From positions 1 through 64,000 of the forward strand of contig NZ_JAIMJB010000010.1 of assembly GCF_021295345.1 (NCBI RefSeq): 64,000 nt of DNA, given 5' to 3'. The translations under genes were made by a program, and so were the position numbers. A model generated the notes under the pieces. The model did not search any database. It worked only from the letters and a program-made list of their open reading frames with translations, and had not been told where the DNA came from. Of the stretch, positions 18,783 through 26,892 are shown in pieces (the stretch's first letter is position 1; the number at the start of each line of letters is the position of its first letter). Source of the stretch: Motilimonas eburnea. GTDB lineage: Bacteria; Pseudomonadota; Gammaproteobacteria; Enterobacterales; CBDFNC01.

Positions 18783-20333
18783 ATGACTCAATACCACACC
18801 CTACGCCTAATTTTAGGTGACCAACTTAACGCCAGTCACACTTGGTACCAAACAAAAAACAGTGGCGTGCTCTATCTTATTGCCGAGCTCAAACAAGAAA
18901 CCGATTATGCGCGCCATCACGCGCAAAAGGTGTGCGCATTTTTTGCCGCCATGCAGGGCTTTGCTGGCGCATTAAAAAAAGCGGGGCATCAAGTGCTGCA
19001 TTTAACCCTAGATGCAAGCCAAGCTTATCAAGACTTGCCGGATTTACTCTCGCAACTATGCCAGCAACATGGCATCAAGCAGTTACAATACCAACGCCCC
19101 GATGAATATCGCCTGCGCCAGCAGCTGCTTAATCTGCAAATCCATAAGGTCGCCATCAGTGAGTGGGACAGCGAGCATTTTTTAGTGCCTTTTACAGAGC
19201 TGAGTAACTATTTCAAACCCAACAAGCATGTACTAATGGAAGGCTTTTATCGCAAGCTGCGTAAACGCTTTAACCTGCTGATGGAAGATGGCAAGCCGTT
19301 AGGTGGAAAGTGGAATTATGACGCGCAAAACCGCAATAAGTTTAAGCCCGCCGATCTCGCTAAAATACCTGCGCCACTTTTATTTGAAAATCCAATTAAG
19401 GGCATTTTAGCTCGCCTTGAGCGCCACAATGTCATCACCCTAGGGGAAGTTAGCGACCCCTTGCCTTGGCCGATTAATCGCCAGCAAGCCCTCGCCTTAT
19501 TGGATTATTTCTGTCAACACTGCTTGCCAAATTTTGGCCAGTTTCAAGATGCCATGACCGCCAACAGCCCACATCAATGGAGCTTGTATCATTCGCGCTT
19601 ATCCTTTGCCCTTAACCTCAAAATCTTACATCCAATGCAAGTGATACAAGCGGCCATAAGCGCATTTGAGCAACGTCCCGAGCAGATAAGCCTCGCGCAA
19701 GTGGAAGGCTTTGTGCGGCAAATCTTGGGCTGGCGCGAATACGTGCGTGGCGTGTATTGGGCCAATATGCCCAACTATAGCGAGCTAAATAGTCTGGGTG
19801 CCCAGCGCGCCTTGCCCACGTTTTATTGGCACGGCAACACCAAAATGAACTGCATGGGCCATGCCATCAAGCAATCCCTTGAAACCAGCTACGCCCATCA
19901 TATTCAGCGTTTAATGATCACTGGCAACTTTGCCCTGCTTGCCGGCATACACCCCGATGCCATGGACGCTTGGTATTTAGGCATCTATATCGATGCCATT
20001 GAATGGGTTGAAATGCCCAACACCCGCGGCATGAGCCAATTTGCCGACGGCGGCATTATCGCCACCAAACCTTATGCCGCCAGCGGCAATTACATCAACA
20101 AGATGAGTGATTACTGTAAAGAGTGCCACTATCAAGTCAAACAACGCGACGGCGAAGGCGCCTGCCCCTTTAACAGTTTATATTGGCAATTTATGATAAA
20201 GCACCGCGAGCGCTTAGCTAACAACCCACGCATCGGCATGGTCTATCGCAATTGGGATAACCAAACGCCCGAGCAACAGCAAAGCATCTTGGCTCAAGCG
20301 CAGCAATATTTAGCCAATATAGAGGATTTATAG
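18783..20333 (+). CDS. Cryptochrome/photolyase-related protein, iron-sulfur (FeS-BCP) type
   Basis: The 516-residue protein starts TLRLILGDQLNASHTWY, the mark of deoxyribodipyrimidine photolyase-related proteins. It has FAD-domain motifs (GFVRQILGWREYVRG, NTRGMSQFADGG). Four cysteines fit the iron-sulfur cluster: NCMGH, then YCKECHY, then ACPFNSLYW. Characterised relatives are prokaryotic (6-4) photolyases using FAD and a ribolumazine antenna to repair UV lesions; some may be photoreceptors. A 12-bp palindrome at the start suggests dedicated regulation. A REP doublet follows the stop. Confidence 0.92.
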   Translation: MTQYHTLRLILGDQLNASHTWYQTKNSGVLYLIAELKQETDYARHHAQKVCAFFAAMQGFAGALKKAGHQVLHLTLDASQAYQDLPDLLSQLCQQHGIKQLQYQRPDEYRLRQQLLNLQIHKVAISEWDSEHFLVPFTELSNYFKPNKHVLMEGFYRKLRKRFNLLMEDGKPLGGKWNYDAQNRNKFKPADLAKIPAPLLFENPIKGILARLERHNVITLGEVSDPLPWPINRQQALALLDYFCQHCLPNFGQFQDAMTANSPHQWSLYHSRLSFALNLKILHPMQVIQAAISAFEQRPEQISLAQVEGFVRQILGWREYVRGVYWANMPNYSELNSLGAQRALPTFYWHGNTKMNCMGHAIKQSLETSYAHHIQRLMITGNFALLAGIHPDAMDAWYLGIYIDAIEWVEMPNTRGMSQFADGGIIATKPYAASGNYINKMSDYCKECHYQVKQRDGEGACPFNSLYWQFMIKHRERLANNPRIGMVYRNWDNQTPEQQQSILAQAQQYLANIEDL

Positions 20334-20353
20334 CGAGTAAGAGCCGCAGCTAA

Positions 20354-20419
20354 GTGGGAGCTGCAGGCATGCAGCGATAAAGAAGGTGACCAAATCGCCC
20401 CATGACTGGGCTGCCACAG
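20354..20419. repeat. REP doublet (REPIN-like), subclass 1, locus B
   Basis: The left unit at 20354-20382 begins GTGGGAGC, has stem CTGCA/TGCAG and ends GCGATAAAG. The inverted right unit at 20392-20419 has stem CCCA/TGGG. A partial extra unit (GAGCCGCAGC) precedes it at 20341-20350. It lies between the convergent photolyase and MATE genes. Confidence 0.8.
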
Positions 20420-20433
20420 GGGGAGCCAACACA

Positions 20434-21828
20434 TTAGGCTGCGGCAGCGGGCACTGCATCGGGCTCGTTGACGAGGTTAGCTAGCCAACGCTTGCCATGA
20501 ATACGTCTAAGCACCAGCACTATTTTCACTACTTCTTCGGTGAGAATAGCCATCATCACCCAAGGCAGTGGCCAGCCCAAGACAAAGATGGTAAACAAAG
20601 CAATCGGAATGCCTATGCCCCATAAACCAAAGATGTCGATAAAGGCCGCATATTTCATATCACCCCCACTGCGCAATGCGCCCGATATCCCCATCATGTT
20701 AAACACGCGTAATGGGATAGCAAATGCAAGGATCAACAATACCTGTAGCGCCATGTCCAGCTCAGGTGTATTAAGCATGATCAAGCCCTGCTCAATCCAA
20801 ACTAAGCCAAAGTACGTCATAGGGCCAATACACAAGGCAATACCCACGCCTGTAATAATAAGCAGCCAGGCTTTATTCCACGCACGTTCATATTGCTCGG
20901 CGCCGAGCTCTTGCCCTACTAAGGTTGCGGTAGCAACACCTAGGCCAAAAAATCCAGATAACACAAGTGATTCAATCGGCCCTAAAATACTCATGACCGC
21001 CAAGGCACTGATGCTAATGTGACCTAATAAAAAACTGTAGGTTACCGTACCTAAGGCCCAGCCCCCATTTTGCAGCATGGCGGGAAAAGCAATACTCAAA
21101 TAGCGTTGGCGTGCTTTTTTCACTAGGCCATCTTTGTAGTCTTGCCAACGCGGAGTGTACTGACCGCGCCACTTGTACATGTAAATAACCAGCATCAAGG
21201 TTTGGACTAAGCGAGAAATAGCCGTACCTACCGCGGCGCCCATCACGCCCCACTCGGGGAATCCCCATAGGCCAAAAATTAATAAAGCATTGAGAGCCGC
21301 GTTCAGAAACACGGTAAACACACTGATATAAGTGGGCATTTTGGCTTCGCCTACCGCACGCAACATAGATTCAATGGGCACGGCAATGGCGGTAAAAATA
21401 ACGGTCCAACCCGTTAGCAATAGATACTGAGTCGCCAACTGGTTAAACTCGCCCTCTCCCCCTGCCAATCCTATCACCCAACTTGGCGCTACCAAGTAAA
21501 GCAGGGCGAACGGTAAGGTAATGAGCATAGACATAATAAAAGACTGAGCTAAGGTGCGCTTTACTCCCGCGATGTTATTGGCGCCAAAATATTGCGCTGC
21601 CAAAATGGCCACCCCCGCGCTACTTCCGATAATGGCGAGCAGATTAAAAAATAGCACCCGACCGCCAAGGCCAACCGCCGCGACGGCTTCATCGCCAAGG
21701 CTTGCCACCATCAAGGCATCCACCAAAGCAAGCATTGAAAACAGCAAAGATTGCACCGCTACGGGAATAGCAATGCTACGAACTTGACGCCAAAACTGGC
21801 GATCGGCTGATTGAAATAAGGCCTTCAT
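20434..21828 (-). CDS. MATE-family multidrug/Na+ antiporter
   Basis: A 464-residue inner-membrane protein with about 12 hydrophobic segments in two related halves, opening FWRQVRSIAIPVAVQSLLFSMLALVDALMV. The LVDALMVASLGDEAVAAVGLG element and the matching ALAVMSILGPIESLVLSGFFGLG in the second half are typical of MATE transporters of the NorM/DinF type. They export cationic drugs or metabolites using Na+ or H+ gradients. It diverges from an AraC-family gene, and a palindrome lies in the gap. The substrate is unknown. Confidence 0.93.
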   Translation of the reverse strand: MKALFQSADRQFWRQVRSIAIPVAVQSLLFSMLALVDALMVASLGDEAVAAVGLGGRVLFFNLLAIIGSSAGVAILAAQYFGANNIAGVKRTLAQSFIMSMLITLPFALLYLVAPSWVIGLAGGEGEFNQLATQYLLLTGWTVIFTAIAVPIESMLRAVGEAKMPTYISVFTVFLNAALNALLIFGLWGFPEWGVMGAAVGTAISRLVQTLMLVIYMYKWRGQYTPRWQDYKDGLVKKARQRYLSIAFPAMLQNGGWALGTVTYSFLLGHISISALAVMSILGPIESLVLSGFFGLGVATATLVGQELGAEQYERAWNKAWLLIITGVGIALCIGPMTYFGLVWIEQGLIMLNTPELDMALQVLLILAFAIPLRVFNMMGISGALRSGGDMKYAAFIDIFGLWGIGIPIALFTIFVLGWPLPWVMMAILTEEVVKIVLVLRRIHGKRWLANLVNEPDAVPAAAA

Positions 21829-21857
21829 GCGTGCTCCGAATAAGGGGGGTTAACAAT

Positions 21858-21879
21858 AGCTAAAGGATAATCCTTAGCT
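21858..21879. promoter_or_regulatory. Inverted repeat in the MATE/AraC divergent gap
   Basis: AGGAT-A-ATCCT (21864-21874) is a perfect small palindrome flanked by AGCTA (21858-21862) and TAGCT (21875-21879). It lies between the two divergent start codons and just upstream of a TATACT -10-like box at 21897-21902 for the AraC gene. A shared operator is inferred. Confidence 0.45.
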
Positions 21880-21929
21880 GAGAAAAAGCATTATGCTATA
21901 CTTGCAGCTAGTTATTAAAAACTATCATC

Positions 21930-22790
21930 ATGTTTATGCCTTTATCACCATGCCAATTTGTTATCTCTCCTAAATGCCAGCAAAAAGTATTGGGACAAGA
22001 AGATCTTGCAGCATTAGCTACGCATCAAATTGTGCAGTGTGGCAGTTGCTTAGCCATTGAAGAATTCTGTATTTCTCGCCCTGATCCCGATTTTGTGACC
22101 TTGCTCTTTACCTTTAGCGGCAAAGGAGAGCTTATCACCAAAGAACAACGCCTTGATTTAGAGCCTGGAAGCTTGCTGGTACTCCCTAGCAATATTGCCA
22201 ATACCATACAGTTGGCCAGCGAACAGTGGCAATTGGCTTGGATGATGATACAACCCCATGCTCCCTTGGTGAGCGGACTAAGGCAGTTACAGTTGCGCTA
22301 CATGCCCTATGGTGAACTACTAAAAAACAGTATTGACGGCTTAGTGATAGCGCAAAGCATGCCTTCCTTACCCCATTCTCAAATCCAACCATTATTGATT
22401 GCACAGATGATCCAAGTCCTGACCGCCAGTTTGGTCGAGCAACCCTTGCATGATCGTCAAGCCATCAGAATCAAACAAGTGTTTGAACAAGTTGAGCAAC
22501 AGCTTGATCGTGACTGGAGTGTGGAGCAAATGGCGGCAATGGCGCATTTTTCCGCGCCTCACTTTCATCGCTTGTGTAAGCAGTATTACCAACAAAGCCC
22601 CTTACAGCATGTGATTAGCCTAAGAATGGCTCAAGCTAAACGATTATTGAGTGGGACGGACTGGCCGATCCAAGACATTGCTGAATTGGTGGGATACAGC
22701 GAACTAACCAACTTTTCCACGCGATTTCGCAAGCTTAACGGTCAAAGTCCTACCGATTACCGAAAGCATCATTGTCAGCTTAGTGCTTAG
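21930..22790 (+). CDS. AraC-family transcriptional regulator
   Basis: The 286-residue protein has an N-terminal cupin-like sensor (PDPDFVTLLFTFSGKGELIT...LEPGSLLVLPSN). Its C-terminal pair of helix-turn-helix motifs lies at about residues 190-285 (WSVEQMAAMAHFSAPHFHRL and IQDIAELVGYSELTNFSTRF, followed by FRKLNGQSPTDYR). It probably controls the divergent MATE pump in response to a small ligand. The ligand is not predictable. Its 3' end overlaps the convergent kinase gene by four bases. Confidence 0.9.
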   Translation: MFMPLSPCQFVISPKCQQKVLGQEDLAALATHQIVQCGSCLAIEEFCISRPDPDFVTLLFTFSGKGELITKEQRLDLEPGSLLVLPSNIANTIQLASEQWQLAWMMIQPHAPLVSGLRQLQLRYMPYGELLKNSIDGLVIAQSMPSLPHSQIQPLLIAQMIQVLTASLVEQPLHDRQAIRIKQVFEQVEQQLDRDWSVEQMAAMAHFSAPHFHRLCKQYYQQSPLQHVISLRMAQAKRLLSGTDWPIQDIAELVGYSELTNFSTRFRKLNGQSPTDYRKHHCQLSA

Positions 22791-23317
22791 CTCTGACCTT
22801 GAAGCAGTTGTTGCAATAATTGTTGTGCCCCTTGCTGCGGGGTAATGTGCGTGCTGTCTACCTTGTAGTCATAATCAAACACTTGATGAACCAGCGGGTA
22901 TTCATATTCAGCTAAACCGATAGCGCGATCGCCACGCTCGCGCTCCCGACGATTCGCTTCGGCCAAATCACAATACACCCCCACCACACAAACCCGATAG
23001 GGGCTAAGTAAGGAGAGTAAAGCATCCACTTCGTTTGCATCAATCCAAGCATTATCAATAATTAACTTGCATCCTGCGTCTAACAAACTGGGTAAGCAGC
23101 GATGGTAGCCGTCCACCAATTTGGCATACTCATATCCCGCCCGAACAATGTCCTGCCCTGTTATCATGCATTGTAAGTCGCTAGGAGGCAGTGCATAAAG
23201 GACACTATCGATACTGAAGTTTAAATATTGCTCCTCTAACAACTCTTGTAGTTCTTTGGCGATACTGGTTTTTCCAGAGCTACCAGTGCCATTGAGAAGG
23301 ATAACTTGGGGTAACAT
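22787..23317 (-). CDS. Chloramphenicol phosphotransferase-like P-loop kinase
   Basis: This 176-residue protein begins with a Walker A motif, ILLNGTGSSGKTSIA, and continues like the CPT (chloramphenicol 3-O-phosphotransferase) family: FSIDSVLYALPP, LIIDNAWIDANEVDALL and VYCDLAEANRRERERGDRAIGLA. Such proteins are P-loop kinases of small molecules. Most chromosomal members have no proven link to chloramphenicol, so only the fold and ATP use are claimed. An AGAGG ribosome site precedes the ATG. No functional partner is evident nearby. Confidence 0.85.
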   Translation of the reverse strand: MLPQVILLNGTGSSGKTSIAKELQELLEEQYLNFSIDSVLYALPPSDLQCMITGQDIVRAGYEYAKLVDGYHRCLPSLLDAGCKLIIDNAWIDANEVDALLSLLSPYRVCVVGVYCDLAEANRRERERGDRAIGLAEYEYPLVHQVFDYDYKVDSTHITPQQGAQQLLQQLLQGQS

Positions 23318-23416
23318 ATTGAACCTCTTTAGGGATAGAAATAGCCCTTTACTTTACCTTATTGCTAATGACTTTATCTTATTGCTAATTACTTTATTCT
23401 CTTTGATGTCAAATTA

Positions 23417-24571
23417 TTAGGGATCAATATCCGTACTTTCCTGCACACTCACGCTGGCGTGATTCACGTGACGTTGAGGTGCAGCATTAACCACGCAGTC
23501 ACGCCCTTGCTGTTTACCTTGGTATAAGGCTTGGTCCGCTAACTTGAGCAAGCCTGCTGGGTCGGTGCCTTGGTGTGAATCCGTTAGACCAATGGTAATG
23601 GTTAACACATCGGGTTGCTCCGCTTGATATTTCAAATTCAAGGCTTTAATTCCTTGGCGATACTTTTGTGCCACCTTAAACGCGTCGCTGGCAGATGTAT
23701 GGCGCAAAATCACCGTAAACTCTTCTCCACCATAACGAAATACAGAGTCTTGTCCTTCTCGTGCTAACTGAGTCAAACACGTCGCCACTTGTTTTAAGGC
23801 CTCATCCCCCCCATCATGACCTTGTAAATCATTAAACTTTTTAAAGTGATCCACGTCTATCATCATCACGCTGAACACCACACCAGTCCGCTCGCAGAGC
23901 AAGGCTTGTTGTGCAAGCTCTTGTTCCATAGCACGCCTGTTCGCTACTTGAGTTAAAGGATCTGTTAAGCCCAAGCGAAGCAAAGAATGCTGTAACCGAC
24001 GTTGGCGATTTTCAAATGAAATGGTGATGATTAAGATAATCAAGCTACTGAGTATTAACCAAAGGGTACGGGATGCTGTTTTACCTTCACTCCAGTTGCT
24101 CACGGTAAGATCTAAGTCGCTCACACCGTAAAAATAAAAAACAAACCACACCACGACCCACAGCATGGTCGTCAACACCGCAAGGCCTGCACTGCCCATC
24201 AGTACAGCAAAAAGTGGAAACAGCGGAATTAATGGGCTGTAGTGACTGTTGGCCCCACCCGATACCAATTGCATGGGTACCAACATCAGCATGCATAGCC
24301 CTAACACTAAGCTCGCACTGTGAGCCAGCCACCAGCCGCGGCGCAATGCCCACCATAAGGCAAACAGCAAAACACTATTAACATAACCAGCAATAAGAAA
24401 AAACTTAGGCAAGTCAGCAACGAAAGGACGAAGTAACGTCACCACTAGCACACACGTTGCCAATAACAAACAAACCCGTATGTTTAAGTCATATTGTATT
24501 GACTCATCCACGGTTGCTTGCGGCTCAAGTAAGCTTAGGCGAATAAGTTGTCGCTCAATCCATTGCAGCAT
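23417..24571 (-). CDS. Membrane diguanylate cyclase (GGDEF)
   Basis: From the ATG at 24571, after a GGGGGA ribosome site, the protein is 384 residues. Six or so hydrophobic helices fill residues 30-190. The GGDEF domain follows (GLTDPLTQVANRRAMEQEL, MIDVDHFKKFNDLQGHDGGDEAL), and the active site FRYGGEEF is intact, so it should make cyclic di-GMP from GTP. The usual RxxD product-inhibition site just before is not canonical (REGQD), so feedback control may be weak. It lies beside a polysaccharide locus, suggesting local control of matrix production; that link is inference. Confidence 0.92.
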   Translation of the reverse strand: MLQWIERQLIRLSLLEPQATVDESIQYDLNIRVCLLLATCVLVVTLLRPFVADLPKFFLIAGYVNSVLLFALWWALRRGWWLAHSASLVLGLCMLMLVPMQLVSGGANSHYSPLIPLFPLFAVLMGSAGLAVLTTMLWVVVWFVFYFYGVSDLDLTVSNWSEGKTASRTLWLILSSLIILIITISFENRQRRLQHSLLRLGLTDPLTQVANRRAMEQELAQQALLCERTGVVFSVMMIDVDHFKKFNDLQGHDGGDEALKQVATCLTQLAREGQDSVFRYGGEEFTVILRHTSASDAFKVAQKYRQGIKALNLKYQAEQPDVLTITIGLTDSHQGTDPAGLLKLADQALYQGKQQGRDCVVNAAPQRHVNHASVSVQESTDIDP

Positions 24572-24653
24572 GGTTGTCCCCCAATGTCCCCAATCAACTT
24601 GAAGATGCATGTTTCAGAAAGAATTTACAGGTTGATTGGGTATAAAAACCTCA

Positions 24654-26696
24654 CTATTTGAGTTCACGGGGGCCGATGTCCACCCCTTGCCCCTGTGGCC
24701 TCGGGTTACCCTCTATGTCGCGCTCTGGCACCCCAGAAAATAGAATAGTTGAATCTGCTGGCAAACCGAGATCAATTCCATTAAATGCCGTTATATCAGT
24801 CACCGCACCTGTACTTAACTCAAGCCCCGTGGGGGTTTCACATATATCATTAGTACCATAGGGGCAATATGGAAAACCGCCGCTGAATTTTATGTCGCCC
24901 GCCACTAAATTATGGTCGATAAAATACTGCAATACGTTATCCGGATCCGATTCAGTATAGATGTAAAACGCATTATCACCAGGGGTTGACGCTTGCGGCT
25001 GCCCTATCACCATGTTGTTATATAGCGCTAACTTATTATCCTTGGTGATCTTAGCTCGGCGCTGACCACTGCCCAACGAGATCAAGCCATCACCTAAACC
25101 GGTGACATAGTTATTAACCAGCACCCCTTGGGCAGCATCGGTAGCCAAAGATAATGACAAGGTCACTCCTGAGGCGCGACAATGGGTTAAATCAGCCAGC
25201 TCTTGGCGTCCTTGAAACCAATTGCATTCACCATTTAGCACACTGTTTGCAATCAGCAATTGCTCACCGGCCAGTTTCACTTGATTGCCCGCATTGGCAT
25301 AGGCTTGCAATCCATAGAGATACACGTTGCCATCATTGTTATACAGCAAATCAAGGCCATCGGACGAGTTATGGTGGATACTGCCTCCCTCAAACACCCA
25401 GTTGCCTCCGGTATCACCCGTGCCTAAACCATCACCATAACCACCGGCACTTTGCCCCCAACAGCCACGATAACTGCCATCAAGTTGTTCAATGCAGCCA
25501 TTCCAAGCAATTTCACTGTGCTTAAAGTGGATCAGCCCGCTACTTTTAGCACTGGGATGCCCGTCACCTTCCCACCCAACCCAAGCGTTGCCAATGATTT
25601 TAGTTTGCTCAACACGCACATCTTTAATTCGAGGCGCCACTATACCGGCGTTGGCTAAGCCATGAATGTTCAGGTTTTTAAGTAACACGTGACGGGCATC
25701 AGCAGCATACACGCCTGTACTAGCCCAATCGCCTTGTGGCACGGGATCATTGATTCTGGTACACGCCTGTGCCTGTTGCTGATATAAGGCATGCTTTGAG
25801 TGACTGGGAGCCGCAAAGGCATGCAAATGAAACTCTCCACATGCCTCACCATCGGTGACTTCAAAGCAATTCACTTCGACAAATTCAGCCTGTGCCAAAT
25901 TAATCACTCGCTTAGCTCGCTCAACCCCGAGTAAACGCGGTGGTGTGGAGCAGCCTTGTTGCCAAGACTCACCATATATCCGCGTTGGCTTGGCTTGGGT
26001 ACCGGGCGGGATCCCTTGCATATAACACTGCCAGGGCCAATTTTCATTACAAGCAGTGAAGCGGGAGCCATCATACAATGCATTGCTTCGCCCCATCTTA
26101 TAGGTGCCCTGAGCAACCCATACGGACTCACCGCCTTGCATATTGGCAGGCTCTCCTGGGGGCAGTAGCTCAAGTAAACTCGACAAGGCACACGCCTGGT
26201 TTTCACCCGTCCCCGGATAAGGTTGATTTGACTTACCGTCACATTGGCCCCACTGACCACCATCGGGACGAATGTACCAATCAAAGGCTGCCTGTGCCTC
26301 ATTTAAGCTGGTGGGAATAATCGCATCGGGTAGCATCACTCCAAGATCGTAACCAACCGAGGGAAGAGAACCAATCGGCTCGTTTGTTGGCTCAGCTGTT
26401 GGTGCTGTTGTGGGCAAGGATGTTGGCTCAACCGTTGGGGTCACCGTTGGGGTCACCGTTGGGGTCACCGTTGGGGTCACCGTTGGGGTCACCGTTGGGG
26501 TCACCGTTGGGGTCACCGTTGGGGTCACCGTTGGCACCATGGTCGGTATAACAGGTGTTGCGTCATCACTGGTATCGTTTTGACTCGATTGTTGGCTGCC
26601 TCCACCACCACAGCCACTCAATGTAAGCAATAGAGCGGCAATAAGCCACGTATTTTCCTGAATAACACCTTTTTGTAATGCTTTAACCCCGCCCAT
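24654..26696 (-). CDS. Beta-helix lipoprotein on a Thr/Pro repeat stalk
   Basis: The 680-residue protein has a lipoprotein signal (lipobox LSGC, then GGGG). A stalk of about 60 residues follows, made of TVTP repeats and EPT-like units. A large domain then shows right-handed parallel beta-helix features (repeated LKNLNIHGLANAGI, GGSIHHNSSDGLDLLYNN) and many cysteines. The family includes polysaccharide lyases, epimerases and adhesins; catalytic residues could not be assigned. It diverges from the polysaccharide operon, so action on that polymer is plausible. Eight perfect 12-bp repeats encode part of the stalk. Confidence 0.85.
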   Translation of the reverse strand: MGGVKALQKGVIQENTWLIAALLLTLSGCGGGGSQQSSQNDTSDDATPVIPTMVPTVTPTVTPTVTPTVTPTVTPTVTPTVTPTVTPTVEPTSLPTTAPTAEPTNEPIGSLPSVGYDLGVMLPDAIIPTSLNEAQAAFDWYIRPDGGQWGQCDGKSNQPYPGTGENQACALSSLLELLPPGEPANMQGGESVWVAQGTYKMGRSNALYDGSRFTACNENWPWQCYMQGIPPGTQAKPTRIYGESWQQGCSTPPRLLGVERAKRVINLAQAEFVEVNCFEVTDGEACGEFHLHAFAAPSHSKHALYQQQAQACTRINDPVPQGDWASTGVYAADARHVLLKNLNIHGLANAGIVAPRIKDVRVEQTKIIGNAWVGWEGDGHPSAKSSGLIHFKHSEIAWNGCIEQLDGSYRGCWGQSAGGYGDGLGTGDTGGNWVFEGGSIHHNSSDGLDLLYNNDGNVYLYGLQAYANAGNQVKLAGEQLLIANSVLNGECNWFQGRQELADLTHCRASGVTLSLSLATDAAQGVLVNNYVTGLGDGLISLGSGQRRAKITKDNKLALYNNMVIGQPQASTPGDNAFYIYTESDPDNVLQYFIDHNLVAGDIKFSGGFPYCPYGTNDICETPTGLELSTGAVTDITAFNGIDLGLPADSTILFSGVPERDIEGNPRPQGQGVDIGPRELK
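26437..26532 (-). repeat. 12-bp tandem repeat, eight copies, within the lipoprotein stalk
   Basis: Eight perfect copies of GGGGTCACCGTT run from 26437 to 26532. On the coding strand each unit encodes Thr-Val-Thr-Pro. Copy number changes keep the reading frame, so the stalk length can vary without inactivating the protein. Confidence 0.95.
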
Positions 26697-26807
26697 CTCT
26701 TACCACTCCTAAAAATATGCAACTTTGAGCATATCGGTTTGACCCAATAACAACAAGTAGGGGATCGCGCAGTTGTGCATCGCGCAGGAATAAAGTAAGC
26801 CTCTCTA

Positions 26808-26882
26808 ATGGCAGAGCCTAAGTCCACACATATCGGCATTGATATTGCAAAGCATCTGACACGCTTACTTGTTAGCCCCTAA
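26808..26882 (+). CDS. Possible 24-aa leader ORF or IS110-type remnant
   Basis: An ATG at 26808 opens 24 codons including THIGIDIAKHLTRLL, which resembles the start of IS110-family transposases (GIDIAK). Its stop overlaps the AAGGA ribosome site of the first glycosyltransferase gene. It is either a tiny remnant of an insertion or an upstream peptide coupled to the operon. Evidence is slight and there is no clear ribosome site. Confidence 0.25.
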   Translation: MAEPKSTHIGIDIAKHLTRLLVSP

Positions 26883-26892
26883 GGATCGCAAT

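Noticed and set aside
20540-21022. 160-codon plus-strand frame opposite the MATE gene
   Set aside because: Shadow frame; its composition is explained by the hydrophobic codons on the other strand.
22787-23317. Calling the CPT-like kinase a chloramphenicol resistance gene
   Set aside because: The family fold does not establish the substrate, and the gene sits in ordinary chromosomal context.
26437-26532. Regular short repeats considered as a CRISPR array
   Set aside because: The repeats are head-to-tail 12-bp units without spacers and encode an in-frame Thr/Pro stalk.
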